NCBI GenBank assembly: GCA_013820875.1
Contig: JACDHS010000049.1
Coordinates: 1 to 34,531 of the forward strand
DNA: 34,531 nt
From: Verrucomicrobiota bacterium
Lineage (GTDB): Bacteria; Verrucomicrobiota; Verrucomicrobiia; Limisphaerales; JACDHS01
Direction of reading: 5' to 3'
Under the pieces are notes generated by a model. It had not been told where the DNA came from. It did no database searches and was given only the letters and a program-made list of their open reading frames with translations. This document shows, in pieces, positions 8,078 through 17,670 of the stretch. Each line of letters begins with the position of its first letter. Position 1 is the first letter of the stretch. Position numbers and translations under genes: made by a program.

Positions 8078-9556
8078 ATGTCCGTTTGCCATACAAAAAA
8101 GGTCCAAAAACAAACTGGCGACGCGACACCGGTGCGGGAGGCGAACAAGGAAGATTTTCGGGAACATCTGTCCACGGCTGACAAGGATGGCTACCGGCGC
8201 TGGATTTACGCGAAGAAACCAAGCGGTCGCTTTCATCGTTGGCGCACCTGGGTGAGTTGGTTGCTGCTGGCAATCATGTTTGTGGGGCCATTCGTCCGCA
8301 TCAATGGCAATCCGCTCCTGATGATGAATATCGTCGAAGGCCGTTTTTCCATCCTGGGCAAAATCTTTTGGCCGCAGGACATGGCGATTTTTGCGGTGGC
8401 GATGCTGTTGTTTCTTATGAGCATCATTGTCTTTACCACTGCCTTCGGACGTCTCTGGTGCGGTTGGACTTGTCCCCAGACGCTGCTCATGGAGATGGTG
8501 TTCCGGAAAATAGAATATGCCATCGAAGGGGATTCTACAGCGCAACGGCGGTTGGATGCCGCGCCCTGGACATTTGATAAGATCAGGAAAAAGGCAGTTA
8601 AACATGCGGTGTTCCTGGTTCTCTCCTTTTTGATTGGGAACACGCTGCTGAGCTACATCATCGGGAGCGATAAACTATTCCAGATCGTCACAGATGATCC
8701 GCGCCTGCATCTTTCCGGGCTCAGCTTCATGATCCTTTTCACGCTAGGGTTCTACGGCCTGTTCGCCCGGTTCCGTGAACAGGCCTGCACCTTCATTTGT
8801 CCTTACGGCCGATTTCAATCTGCCGTCGTGGATGAAAACAGCATGGTAATCGCTTACGACTACAAACGTGGTGAAAACCGCCGCCCTCTCCAGCGCGGCA
8901 AGCCAATCGAGTTGCGTCAGGCCGAAGGGTTCGGCGATTGCGTGAATTGTCGCGCCTGTGTTTCGGTGTGTCCGACCGGTATTGATATCCGCAACGGCAC
9001 TCAAATGGAGTGCGTCAGTTGCACCGCCTGCATTGATGCCTGTGACAACATCATGGACAAGATTGGCCGGCCTCGCGGTCTGATTCGTTACGCATCTTCG
9101 AACAGCATTGAGCGGGGGGAACGCTTCAAATTTACCTCACGCATGGCGTGGTATAGCGTTGTTTACGCGGCGCTCGCCACCTTGTTTGTCGTTCTGGTTG
9201 CCACTCGCGCGGATGTCGAAGCAACTTTGCTGCGCGCTCCCGGCGCTCTTTATCAAACCACAGAAGATGGAAAGTTCCGAAATCTCTACACTTTGAAAGT
9301 CGCGAACAAAACTTCTCGCGACATTCCTCTCCAGCTCAAGATCGAGAATACGGAAGGTTCGTTGAAACTGATGAGTGGCGCCCTGGTTGTAATGAAAGAA
9401 CAACTCGCGCAAACATCTGTTTTAATTGACCTGGATCCCATTACGCTCACCGGATCAAAAACGAAATTACAAATCGGCGTTTACTCGAACGGTAAACGAC
9501 TCGAGACCGTGAATACTGTTTTCATCGGTCCAAGAAACACCGCACCGGAGAATTGA
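8078..9556 (+). CDS. ccoG: cbb3 oxidase accessory protein CcoG (FixG/RdxA)
   Basis: A membrane iron-sulfur protein implicated in copper reduction during cbb3 assembly. The 492-residue form begins at 8078; an in-frame ATG at 8030 would overlap ccoP and is less likely. Visible parts are several membrane helices, the conserved L-W-C-G-W-T-C-P-Q-T motif, an F-I-C-P-Y-G-R-F-Q motif, and two 4Fe-4S clusters around residues 288-320 (C-V-N-C-R-A-C-V-S-V-C-P and C-V-S-C-T-A-C-I-D-A-C-D). A C-terminal Ig-like domain from about residue 385 is typical of FixG. It starts 20 bp after ccoP and ends 1 bp before fixH. Confidence 0.95.
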   Translation: MSVCHTKKVQKQTGDATPVREANKEDFREHLSTADKDGYRRWIYAKKPSGRFHRWRTWVSWLLLAIMFVGPFVRINGNPLLMMNIVEGRFSILGKIFWPQDMAIFAVAMLLFLMSIIVFTTAFGRLWCGWTCPQTLLMEMVFRKIEYAIEGDSTAQRRLDAAPWTFDKIRKKAVKHAVFLVLSFLIGNTLLSYIIGSDKLFQIVTDDPRLHLSGLSFMILFTLGFYGLFARFREQACTFICPYGRFQSAVVDENSMVIAYDYKRGENRRPLQRGKPIELRQAEGFGDCVNCRACVSVCPTGIDIRNGTQMECVSCTACIDACDNIMDKIGRPRGLIRYASSNSIERGERFKFTSRMAWYSVVYAALATLFVVLVATRADVEATLLRAPGALYQTTEDGKFRNLYTLKVANKTSRDIPLQLKIENTEGSLKLMSGALVVMKEQLAQTSVLIDLDPITLTGSKTKLQIGVYSNGKRLETVNTVFIGPRNTAPEN

Positions 9557-9557
9557 T

Positions 9558-10037
9558 ATGTCAGGAAAAGCTCGCCGCACCAGTCTTTGGCCCAAAGTCA
9601 TTATCGGATACTTCTCAGTGGTCATCATCTGCATCGCATTCTTCCTCGCCTGGGTGCTGCGCCAGAACAACGACCTGGTACGACCCGATTATTATGCCGA
9701 GGAACTGCGCCATCAGGATCAGCTCGATCGTGTGCAGCGCACCCGGGAATTAAACGGCCAGGCCACCATTGCTTACGACATGGATCAACAACAAGTCACT
9801 GTGGCTGTGCCGCAGGAACATATTGGCCGGATAACAACCGGGGTGATTCATTTCTATCGTCCGTCCGATGCGAAACTGGATAAGAACATCAAACTGGAAC
9901 TCGCATCGGACGGAGCGCAACACCTCGACGTCACACAACTCGAGGCAGGCCTGTGGAAAGTGCGCCTGTTTTGGACGTTGAACGATGAAGAATTTTATTT
10001 TGATGACTCCATCCTGATCAGTGGGAAGGGCGCATGA
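9558..10037 (+). CDS. fixH: FixH family protein (CcoH)
   Basis: A 159-residue protein with an N-terminal membrane helix (about 13-35, V-I-I-G-Y-F-S-V-V-I-I) followed by N-N-D-L-V-R-P-D-Y-Y, the signature after the helix in FixH. The rest looks like a periplasmic beta-sandwich. FixH helps assemble or stabilise the cbb3 complex and usually follows ccoG, as here with a gap of 1 bp. The ATG start follows directly on the ccoG stop, which suggests coupled translation. Confidence 0.9.
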   Translation: MSGKARRTSLWPKVIIGYFSVVIICIAFFLAWVLRQNNDLVRPDYYAEELRHQDQLDRVQRTRELNGQATIAYDMDQQQVTVAVPQEHIGRITTGVIHFYRPSDAKLDKNIKLELASDGAQHLDVTQLEAGLWKVRLFWTLNDEEFYFDDSILISGKGA

Positions 10038-10048
10038 GAATCATAAAT

Positions 10049-10193
10049 AAGGCGCAAGGCGGCGAAGCCGAAAATCGGAGCGCGGCTGTGTGCGGAGCAT
10101 CAGCCGCAGCGGGTACGGCTGTGATTGCATCGTTCAGATTTCCGAAACCGTTTGCGGTTACGCCGCGCTCCGTTCGTCGCGTGTTCGGCGCCT
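10049..10193. repeat. MITE-like palindromic element between fixH and the SafE-like gene
   Basis: The gap between the two genes holds nested inverted repeats. The outermost pair is AGGCGC near 10050 with GCGCCT ending at 10193. Next is GGAGCGCGGC at 10077-10086 with GCCGCGCTCC at 10162-10171, a perfect 10 bp. Inside are GCGGCTG at 10082-10088 with CAGCCGC at 10101-10107, and AACCG/CGGTT at 10147-10160. The 62-codon frame running through it from 10034 is probably a by-product. It is compact, non-coding and bounded by inverted ends, as expected of a miniature element or REP cluster. It interrupts an otherwise tight operon. Confidence 0.65.
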
Positions 10194-10225
10194 GTGTCTC
10201 TGTAATGAAAAATAAAGGTTAAACG

Positions 10226-10903
10226 ATGGAACTCTGGACAGCATTTCTTCTCGGGCTTGTCGGCAGTCTGCACTGCGCCGGGATGTGCGGTCCGATCGCA
10301 ATTGCGCAGCCGGTCACAGGAAACACCACGGCCGCATTTGTGGCAGGCCGGGCTGCCTATAATGGCGGACGCGTGATGACTTACGTCGTGCTCGGTGCGT
10401 TGTTTGGCGTGATTGGGAGCAGTTTCGCATTATTCGGCTTTCAACGATGGGTTTCGCTTATTGCTGGGATTGCCATTTTGGTCGTCCTTTTAGCCTCATG
10501 GCGGCATCGCGCCAATGTCCACATTTCCAGAGGGGTTGCCCTCTTGAAGTCGCATCTGGGAAAGCTCCTGCGACGCACCGGGTTTGGCGCCACGTTCCTC
10601 CTTGGGAATCTCAATGGCCTGTTGCCATGCGGACTTGTTTACGCCGCTTGCGCCGGGGCGGCCGCTTCGGGATCGGCAGTGCAGGGGATGAATTACATGT
10701 TCGCATTCGGTCTTGGAACCGTTCCGATGATGCTGGCTGTTGGCCTGGCTGGGAAAAAATTGCAGTTCACGCTCCGTTTCCGTTTCGAGAAGCTGATTCC
10801 AATTTGTCTCGTTTTTGTTGCTCTGCTTCTCATCGTGCGCGGTCTCGCCCTGGGAATTCCTTACTTGAGCCCTGATGTAGATGGCAGTTGTTGCCCTCGC
10901 TAA
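10226..10903 (+). CDS. SafE/DsbD_2-like membrane protein of the cbb3 cluster
   Basis: A 225-residue polytopic protein with about six membrane helices. The first helix carries the family motif [11 protein letters not shown] and the middle has [11 protein letters not shown], giving paired cysteines within the membrane. The chain ends in C-C-P-R. These traits match the sulfite-exporter-annotated SafE/UreH-like (DsbD_2) family that closes many ccoNOQP-ccoGHIS clusters. A role in copper handling or cytochrome maturation is inferred from the context and cysteines, not demonstrated; the sulfite exporter label is probably just inherited. The ATG follows a purine-rich stretch (AAAGGTTAAACG). Confidence 0.85.
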   Translation: MELWTAFLLGLVGSLHCAGMCGPIAIAQPVTGNTTAAFVAGRAAYNGGRVMTYVVLGALFGVIGSSFALFGFQRWVSLIAGIAILVVLLASWRHRANVHISRGVALLKSHLGKLLRRTGFGATFLLGNLNGLLPCGLVYAACAGAAASGSAVQGMNYMFAFGLGTVPMMLAVGLAGKKLQFTLRFRFEKLIPICLVFVALLLIVRGLALGIPYLSPDVDGSCCPR

Positions 10904-10995
10904 AACTTTTAATTCCTTATTGGCTGCTCCGAAGCCTCTGCATCGAAATCAAAACCCAGCGTGACAAGTTTCGGCGATGCGCTTACAACTCCTCC

Positions 10996-12657
10996 ATGCG
11001 AAAATGGTTTGTTGCCGCCCTCGTTGTTATCTCTTCCGGAATCAGTTCCTTTGCCGCCATCACACCGGATGTGATCGTGTTCAATGCGACCGTTCGGACC
11101 ATGGATCCGAAACAGCCGCATGCGCAGGCCATTGCCATCTACGGGAATAAGATCGTCAGTGTCGGCGATAATCCAACGATTCTGCGGATGGCGGGAGCGA
11201 ATACCCGCAAGATCGATGCGCAAAAGAAACTCGTTCTTCCTGGCTTCAACGATTCGCATGTTCATTTCATGGATGGCGGCTTTTCGCTTTCCAATGTGGA
11301 CTTGCGCGATGCGAAGACACCTGAAGAATTTGCAAAACGAATCGGCGATTTTGCCAGGAAGCAGCCGAAGGGACGCTGGATTGTGGAAGGGGGCTGGGAT
11401 CACGAGAAATGGCCGGGCACACCGCTGCCGACCAAAGAGATGATTGATGCTGTCACACCCGATCATCCGGTATTCGTGAATCGCACCGACGGCCATATGG
11501 CGCTGGCCAACAGTCTCGCGATGAAACTCGCCGGGATTTCCAGCGAAATGAAAGATCCGCCGGGAGGTTCGATTGTGAGGGATGCGAAGGGGGAGCCAAC
11601 CGGTGTTTTCAAGGATGCCGCCATGGATCCAATCTGGAAAGTGATCCCGGCGAAATCTTTCGAAGAAAAAGTGGAAGCAGCCCGTGCCGGGAGCCAATAC
11701 GCAGCCTCGCTCGGTGTGACCAGTGTGCAGGACATGTCGGCAGGGACCGATCTGAGTGTTTACCAATATCTTCTGGAACGTGGCGAATTGAAGACCCGCA
11801 TCTACGCGGTGCGTTCCATTCTCTCCTGGGAAACCTTGCAACGGACCGGAGTGCGCGCGCCATTTGGTAACGACATGTTGCGCATCGGCGGATTGAAAGG
11901 TTTTGCCGATGGCAGCCTGGGTTCGACGACGGCGCTATTTTTTGAACCTTACAACGATGAACCGACTACTCGCGGTTTGCTGGGTGACCAAATGCAACCT
12001 GAGGGCATCATGTTGAAGCGCACGCTTGGCGCGGATAAAGTGGGTTTGCAGGTGATGATTCATGCCATCGGTGATGAAGCGAATAAACAGGTTCTCGATA
12101 TTTTTAAACAGGCTGCCGAATTGAATGGCGAACGAAAACGCCGATTCCGCATCGAACACGCACAGCATCTGCGCCCCAGTGAAATTGTCCGGTTCGGTTC
12201 CCAAAAGGTGGTTCCCAGCATGCAACCGTACCACGCGATTGACGACGGCCGCTGGTGCGATCGGCGGATTGGCGCAGAACGTAGCAAAGGCACTTACCCA
12301 TTTCGTTCACTGCTCGATTCCGGCGCGATTCTCGCCTTCGGCACGGATTGGACAGTGGCCCCTCTCGACCCAATGATTTCCGTTTATGCCGCCGTGACGC
12401 GTCGCACGTTGGATGGCAAACATCCTGATGGCTGGGTTCCAGAAGAAAAGATTACGGTGGAAGAAGCGGTGCGTTGTTACACGGTCAATTCAGCCTACGC
12501 GGAGTTCGCCGAAAACGTGAAAGGGACGATCGCTCCTGGCAAACTGGCTGACATCGTGATCCTTGATAAGAACATATTCGAAATTGATCCAGTGGAAATC
12601 GAGAATGCGAAAGTGGTGCTGACGCTTCTTGATGGGAAAGTAGTTTACGAGAAGTAG
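10996..12657 (+). CDS. secreted YtcJ-type amidohydrolase
   Basis: I start at 10996 because [12 protein letters not shown] begins a good signal peptide ending near S-S-F-A-A. An upstream in-frame ATG at 10888 overlaps the SafE-like gene and adds 36 unlikely residues. The mature 553-residue protein is a metal-dependent hydrolase of the amidohydrolase superfamily. It shows H-V-H-F after L-V-L-P-G-F-N-D-S, a later M-I-H-A-I-G-D, R-I-E-H-A-Q-H and F-G-T-D-W-T near the end, which are the expected metal and catalytic positions. It ends with the typical small beta domain ([10 protein letters not shown]). Substrate is unknown; YtcJ relatives are usually annotated as acting on amides or ureas. It converges with the TIR-WD40 gene. 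Confidence 0.88.
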   Translation: MRKWFVAALVVISSGISSFAAITPDVIVFNATVRTMDPKQPHAQAIAIYGNKIVSVGDNPTILRMAGANTRKIDAQKKLVLPGFNDSHVHFMDGGFSLSNVDLRDAKTPEEFAKRIGDFARKQPKGRWIVEGGWDHEKWPGTPLPTKEMIDAVTPDHPVFVNRTDGHMALANSLAMKLAGISSEMKDPPGGSIVRDAKGEPTGVFKDAAMDPIWKVIPAKSFEEKVEAARAGSQYAASLGVTSVQDMSAGTDLSVYQYLLERGELKTRIYAVRSILSWETLQRTGVRAPFGNDMLRIGGLKGFADGSLGSTTALFFEPYNDEPTTRGLLGDQMQPEGIMLKRTLGADKVGLQVMIHAIGDEANKQVLDIFKQAAELNGERKRRFRIEHAQHLRPSEIVRFGSQKVVPSMQPYHAIDDGRWCDRRIGAERSKGTYPFRSLLDSGAILAFGTDWTVAPLDPMISVYAAVTRRTLDGKHPDGWVPEEKITVEEAVRCYTVNSAYAEFAENVKGTIAPGKLADIVILDKNIFEIDPVEIENAKVVLTLLDGKVVYEK

Positions 12658-12723
12658 AGGGAGAAAAGATTTTCCCGCGAAGCACACGAGAAGAATACAA
12701 ACAGGCGAGACGTTAGTTCCACT

Positions 12724-15700
12724 TTACTCCTGCCGAACGATCACCCCGGCGAGTTGGACGGCGCCGCTGGTGGATGGGAGCAGGCGGAGTTCAGCGGCGA
12801 CGTCGTGGCTGGATGAAAACTGGATTTTGAACGGCTTCCATTGGGCTGTGGTTCGCACCACCTGTTCCTTGTATTTCTGATAAGGCTCCACGAACTGGTT
12901 GAGCACCACGTTCAGGTCTGTTCTGGTTGTGCTGCGCACCCAACCTTCCACCACGAATTTTGCATTGCGTTTGCAGACGAAACGGGGACCACGCAATTCG
13001 CCGCGACCGCGCTCTGTTCCCATCGCCATCTCCAACGCCGTCAAACCGGGGTGCGGCGTATCAAGAATTTTCGAATAGGAGATTTTGGAATCGCTGAAAT
13101 CCCGCCACCCGAGCGGCAACCAGCCACTCGCACCTGTTTGCGCCGGATGTGACGAAGAAAACTCCACCCCATTGGGACCGAAAGTGCGGATATTCCCTGG
13201 ATCAAGCTCAATAGCTCGTTCCATGACAGCCAGGGCCTGGATGGGAAAATTAAGTTGCTGAAGAATCTGGGCGCGCAGCCAGAGTACATCAGGGTTCAGC
13301 GGTTCGTATTGTTCAGCAAGGCGGGAAAGAAAATCTCGCTGGAAAGGGTCTTTGCTGAGCTTGGCCGCCTTCAACAGAGCCATACTGTTGTTCGGCTGAA
13401 AATCGAGCGCTTCGTTGACCGCCTCAATCTCACCCCGGGCGATGCTGCCATGCACATAGTTGTCCAGCATTGTGGTGGAAAAAGCTGAAATAGTCCGGCT
13501 CGTGCGATCTGTCAGAAACCATCGTGTCCAGATTGCGAATGCATCGTCAGCAGGCGCTTGAGAAATTTCTTTGCGGATCGTCACGAAATTCTTCCATGAA
13601 CCGGAAAAAATTTCTGCCGCGCCATGGTCGTCGAGCTTGTAACCGCCGACTGCATCGGCCAATTCGCTAAACCAGGCGGGAGCTGTTCCCCGCAGGGTCG
13701 CCAGCCAGATGCGTGCGGCCTGATCGGTGGAGGTTGTGACAATGAAATTGCCATCCGGGCTGAATAGCACGGAGCGAACCACTTTTTCATGCACGAGCGG
13801 CTCCGTCACAAGACGTCCACTGCTGGTCTCCCAGATGTAAACATTTTTTCCGGAAGCGGTGACGAGGAGATTCCCGTGCGGTCCGAAGCTCGCGGTCCGA
13901 ATCGGTTCGTCGTGCTTGAGCGGTTCGGTGATGGCTTTGCCGGTCGCAGCATCCCAGATGCGTGCCACTTTACCGCAGACTGTTAGAACCCATTTCTTTT
14001 CCGCCCACACTTTAGCCGGGGTGAATTCGACGAGACTCACCGGGCCATCGTGGGGCAGGGGATCAATCAGCAGCTTGCCGGTGACAGGATCCCAGATGCG
14101 CGCCGTTTTGTCTTCGGAACCGGTGATGACCCATTTGCCATCGGGGCTGAGAACGGCCGCGCGAACTTCTCCATTGTGCTCCATCGTGGGCGATACCGCT
14201 TCGCGTGTGGAAGCATTCCAGACACGGACATTCTTGTCGTAGGAAGCGGTGATGATCCATTTGCCGTCCGGGCTGAACGTTGCTGACTTGACGATGCCTT
14301 CGTGCCGGAGCGGTTCGTAAACCAGCGAGCCAGTCGCGATATCCCACACACGGGCGCGCCGGTCTTCCGACGCGGTCACAAGCCATTTTCCATCCGGGCT
14401 GAAGCTCACGCTGTTCACCCAGCTACCATGCGGCAACGCATCGGAGAAAGTTTGGTTGCCGGTTTTTACCTCCCAGATTTGGGCGGTGCCATCTTCGGAA
14501 CCGGTCGCAAGGAATTGGCCATCCGGACTGAATGCCGCTGAAACGACAGCGCCTTTGTGCCGGAGAGGTTCCGTGATCGGCTGCGAAGAAATAACGTCCC
14601 AGATGCGCGCGGAACGATCGTTCGAAACGGTGGCGAGCAAAGATCCATCCGGGCTGAAGCAAGCCGAGTTGACTTGTTGCTCGTGCCGAAGCGCTTCAAC
14701 GGCCGGTTTGCCACTGGTGATTTCCCAGAGTTTCACAGTCCGATCCACAGAGCTGGTCGCCACGTATTTTCCGTCCGGGCTGAATTGCGCATCGTGCAAG
14801 GCGAAGGAATGGTTCAACGCTTCCACAACCTGTTGGCCTGTCGTGGCATTCCAGATGCGAGCGTTTCCATCCATCCCCGCAGTCACGATCCAACGGGCGT
14901 TCGGACTGAATCTTGCCGCGACAACTTCATTGTCATGTTGCATGACGGGAATGGCGAGGTTGCCCGATGGAATATTCCAAAGCCGCGCCGTTCGATCGCT
15001 GGAAGCAGTGAGCAATTGTCGCTCATCAGGAGTGAATTGCAGGCCGACCACCCAGTTATGATGTTGGAGTGGCGCAGTAATCGGTTCGCCGGTGATCGCA
15101 CTCCAAACGCGAGCCGTGCGGTCGCCGGAACCGGTGGCAATCCATGTTCCATTGGGACTGATGCTGAGTGCGTGTACGCCGCCTTCGTGGGTCATGGGCA
15201 ATCCAATGGCGTGGCCTGTAGCCAAGTCCCATCGGCGCGCGGAATTGCTGGCAATGGTTACGAGAGAACGCGTATCCGGTGTGAATTGAACACCGCGAAC
15301 GGGGCCGCTGTGGTGCAGGGTGTATATCACTTTGCTGCTGGCGATGTCCCAGACGCGGGCTGTCTTGTCCTGACTGCCGGTGGCAACCTGTTTTCCATTC
15401 GGACTGAAATTCGCATGGAGGATCCAATCATCATGAGACAATGGAGTTCCAACCTTGCTGCCGGTCTGGAGATCCCAAAGTTGAGCGGTGCGATCCCGTG
15501 ATGCCGTGATGAGAAGTTTGCCATCGGGACTTAGCTCCATCGCATTAACCTGCTGGGCATGTTCCAGGGGTGCGTAAACAAGTTTCGCACTGGCTTTATC
15601 CCAGACGCGAACGGCCTTCCCGGAAAGTGTGATGATGAACTTGCCGTCCTGGCTGAACAGGACATTGCGGACTTCCGCATCATGCCTCAGCGATTCAATG

Positions 15701-16860
15701 ACGGGCAGGCCCCACGTCTTGTGGGAAAGCAGCGAAATCACGCGACTGACCACTGCGGCGTTTTCCGGGTCGTAACGGATTGCGCGTGACAGGTAAGCGA
15801 GGGCTTTTGGCTCGTTACCTTCTTCCACCAGGCGCGCAGCAGTGGTGAAGTCGGAGATTGCCAGCGTGCGCCGCATCCTTTGTTCCCTCTGCTCGGCAAG
15901 TTTGCGGGCGTCTTCTGCTTCGCTGAGTGCTTCGCTCTTGGCCTGGTTTGCCAGGCGTTCTGCTGCTGCTGAATTTTCCGCTGCCTTCGCGGATTCGCGG
16001 GCTTTTCGTTCTTCGTCTTGCGCAAGTTCAAGGCTCTTCCGGGCATTGTTTTCGCTCAACAACGCTGCCTCGCGGGCTTCAAGGGCTTTCACCTCGCTCA
16101 GGCGAGCCTGTTCACTCGCTTTTACAGCGACGCTTTGTTGCTCTTCCGCAATCCGCTTTGCTTTGAACGCCTCGATTTTTTGATCGTAAAATTCCGCGAC
16201 CAAAAGAGAAAAAACGATCAGGAGAGTGACCGCGCCGGCGAGGATCAGGTGTTGTTGTTTCTGTCGACGTTCTTCATCGCGTTGTTTCAGCGCGTCGTAT
16301 TCAACTCCCAGAATGCCGGACAGTAATTTGAGGACGGCATTTTTCTTCCCATCCTTACCCTTGCGAATGTCAGCGGCAATCGGCTCTGTTGGAACCTGGG
16401 TAATATTCCTTTCCGAATCGACCCAGAACCGGACCGATTCCGGCAAACATTCCGGGCCGCGAATTTCCGGACGGGTGGTGGCGTGCGGTTCGCCCTCAAC
16501 CACCAGGCAGAGAACGCGATCTTCGCGGCCGAGTGCCTTGAAGATGCGTATTTCCTGGTCAACCCACTTCGAGGCCACCGCGCGCGGGGAACAAATGACG
16601 ATCAGGTAGCGGGATTTGCGGAGAGCAGCTTCAATCTCTTCCCCCAGTTTCGCCGACCCCGGCAATTCCTCGCGATCACGAAAAACGGGAAAAATGCGTT
16701 TCGGAAGAATGCCTTCACGGGTGCGCTTGCCCACGAGGTGTTTGGGGATGCTGTAAGTCTCCAAACGTTTATGCAGCCAATCCGCCCATTTTTCATCGGT
16801 GTGGCTGTAGCAGATGAATGCCCAATATTTAAACTCTTCGCGTGGCTTTTCCTCTGACAT
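12724..16860 (-). CDS. membrane-anchored TIR domain protein with 16 WD40 repeats
   Basis: A 1378-residue protein with an N-terminal TIR domain (about 10-125) that opens with Y-W-A-F-I-C-Y-S-H-T-D. It contains S-K-W-V-D-Q-E, where E103 matches the catalytic glutamate of NAD-cleaving TIR domains. A single membrane helix lies at about 204-223, an Ala/Glu/Arg-rich coiled coil at about 226-335 and a TPR-like helix pair at 337-370. I count 16 WD40 repeats (about 393-1080), enough for two propellers, most with F-S-P-D-G-K and R-V/I-W-D. A second helical part and a C-terminal beta domain with no recognised family follow. TIR plus propeller architectures occur in cyanobacteria and PVC bacteria. A sensor or effector role, perhaps in defence or cell death, is inference. 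No ribosome site is visible. Confidence 0.92.
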   Translation of the reverse strand: MSEEKPREEFKYWAFICYSHTDEKWADWLHKRLETYSIPKHLVGKRTREGILPKRIFPVFRDREELPGSAKLGEEIEAALRKSRYLIVICSPRAVASKWVDQEIRIFKALGREDRVLCLVVEGEPHATTRPEIRGPECLPESVRFWVDSERNITQVPTEPIAADIRKGKDGKKNAVLKLLSGILGVEYDALKQRDEERRQKQQHLILAGAVTLLIVFSLLVAEFYDQKIEAFKAKRIAEEQQSVAVKASEQARLSEVKALEAREAALLSENNARKSLELAQDEERKARESAKAAENSAAAERLANQAKSEALSEAEDARKLAEQREQRMRRTLAISDFTTAARLVEEGNEPKALAYLSRAIRYDPENAAVVSRVISLLSHKTWGLPVIESLRHDAEVRNVLFSQDGKFIITLSGKAVRVWDKASAKLVYAPLEHAQQVNAMELSPDGKLLITASRDRTAQLWDLQTGSKVGTPLSHDDWILHANFSPNGKQVATGSQDKTARVWDIASSKVIYTLHHSGPVRGVQFTPDTRSLVTIASNSARRWDLATGHAIGLPMTHEGGVHALSISPNGTWIATGSGDRTARVWSAITGEPITAPLQHHNWVVGLQFTPDERQLLTASSDRTARLWNIPSGNLAIPVMQHDNEVVAARFSPNARWIVTAGMDGNARIWNATTGQQVVEALNHSFALHDAQFSPDGKYVATSSVDRTVKLWEITSGKPAVEALRHEQQVNSACFSPDGSLLATVSNDRSARIWDVISSQPITEPLRHKGAVVSAAFSPDGQFLATGSEDGTAQIWEVKTGNQTFSDALPHGSWVNSVSFSPDGKWLVTASEDRRARVWDIATGSLVYEPLRHEGIVKSATFSPDGKWIITASYDKNVRVWNASTREAVSPTMEHNGEVRAAVLSPDGKWVITGSEDKTARIWDPVTGKLLIDPLPHDGPVSLVEFTPAKVWAEKKWVLTVCGKVARIWDAATGKAITEPLKHDEPIRTASFGPHGNLLVTASGKNVYIWETSSGRLVTEPLVHEKVVRSVLFSPDGNFIVTTSTDQAARIWLATLRGTAPAWFSELADAVGGYKLDDHGAAEIFSGSWKNFVTIRKEISQAPADDAFAIWTRWFLTDRTSRTISAFSTTMLDNYVHGSIARGEIEAVNEALDFQPNNSMALLKAAKLSKDPFQRDFLSRLAEQYEPLNPDVLWLRAQILQQLNFPIQALAVMERAIELDPGNIRTFGPNGVEFSSSHPAQTGASGWLPLGWRDFSDSKISYSKILDTPHPGLTALEMAMGTERGRGELRGPRFVCKRNAKFVVEGWVRSTTRTDLNVVLNQFVEPYQKYKEQVVRTTAQWKPFKIQFSSSHDVAAELRLLPSTSGAVQLAGVIVRQE

Positions 16861-16942
16861 GAATCGAGGTTTAAATGCCAGTTTCAGCTCTGTAAGTCAA
16901 AGCTTTGCCGCATCCGTTGTCGGAGAGTGAAAGCGTCCCTCG

Positions 16943-17413
16943 TTATTTTCTCTGCTTAAAACGATCCTTCTCGGTTCGATTATATTTTTTCATATCCCGC
17001 TGGAAGTCTGCGAGGGTGTTTTCCACTTCGTTGATGAAATTGAGGCAACTGGAAGCCATTCCACCCAGGGAGAGCACAGTGTCACGCTCGGCGTTATCAT
17101 CGGTCACCGCCAACACCTCGCCGAAAGGTTGCATCAGGGCTGCCACCCGTTCGATCACCTGGTCCGCAGTCTGACCGGAACGGGAGTAAACAATCTCGAG
17201 TTCCGGCGTGGATGGGAACTGCGAAGTTTCCACCGTCTGCCCTGCGCCATCAAAGACAATTGTGATCGGTGTCCCGATGCTGTCGCGGTAAAGGGTCAGG
17301 CGCCGAATCAATTCATCGCGGGCCGCAGCCGAGAAGCGCGGCTTGCCGGGGGCAATTTCCGTCCATTGATGCAGCAAGCTGTATCCATCTACGAGGATTC
17401 GAATGACAGCCAT
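16943..17413 (-). CDS. YacP-like NYN domain protein (putative RNase)
   Basis: The open frame reaches 17596, but homology-like sequence starts at M-A-V-I-R-I-L-V-D-G-Y-S-L-L, so I take the ATG at 17413 (156 residues). YacP/Rae1 proteins are PIN-like NYN nucleases; in Bacillus subtilis Rae1 cuts mRNA on the ribosome. Acidic positions expected for metal binding are visible: D in L-V-D-G-Y, D in V-F-D-G-A-G, D in T-A-D-Q-V-I-E and D-D in V-T-D-D-N-A-E-R. The C-terminal stretch is basic (K-K-Y-N-R-T-E-K-D-R-F-K-Q-R-K). It lies 82 bp upstream of the TIR-WD40 gene on the same strand, so joint transcription is possible. Confidence 0.82.
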   Translation of the reverse strand: MAVIRILVDGYSLLHQWTEIAPGKPRFSAAARDELIRRLTLYRDSIGTPITIVFDGAGQTVETSQFPSTPELEIVYSRSGQTADQVIERVAALMQPFGEVLAVTDDNAERDTVLSLGGMASSCLNFINEVENTLADFQRDMKKYNRTEKDRFKQRK

Positions 17414-17597
17414 ATTATAAAGTCTCGTTGTTGCCGAAGGATTGTCGAACCAAATCCCTATCTTCGATATGAATGCCGACATAGGGAACAAGGCGATTGT
17501 CATCCTGAAAAGAGCGTGGATGGAAAAGACGACCTGTTCCGTGAAAAAACCGGGAAGGCACGCCTGCGGTAAATGGAGTGGGCGACCGACCAACAAC

Positions 17598-17669
17598 GGT
17601 AGCAGCCGACGTGCGGAGGCTCTGACTTTTTTTCGCGCGCGAGGTCAGTGAGCCACGTCGGTTGCTACC
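17598..17669. repeat. REP-like long hairpin element
   Basis: Outer arms GGTAGCAGCCGACGTG (17598-17613) and CACGTCGGTTGCTACC (17654-17669) pair in 15 of 16 positions. Inside, GGCTC-TGAC pairs with GTCA-GAGCC around a T-rich loop and CGCGCGCG. It ends 1 bp before the stop codon of the amidase gene, so it may also act as its terminator. The form is that of a dispersed intergenic palindrome. Confidence 0.8.
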
Positions 17670-17670
17670 A

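Noticed and set aside
10034-10222. Small gene of 62 codons overlapping the fixH stop by ATGA
   Set aside because: The overlap looks operon-like, but the frame consists of the inverted-repeat element and has no recognisable features.
12658-12723. Terminator between the convergent amidohydrolase and TIR-WD40 genes
   Set aside because: GGGAGAAAA/ATTTTCCC forms only an imperfect stem without a T run, so I did not call it.
17414-17596. N-terminal extension of the YacP-like protein
   Set aside because: The 61 extra residues show no domain, and the family start motif I-L-V-D-G-Y lies right after the internal ATG at 17413.
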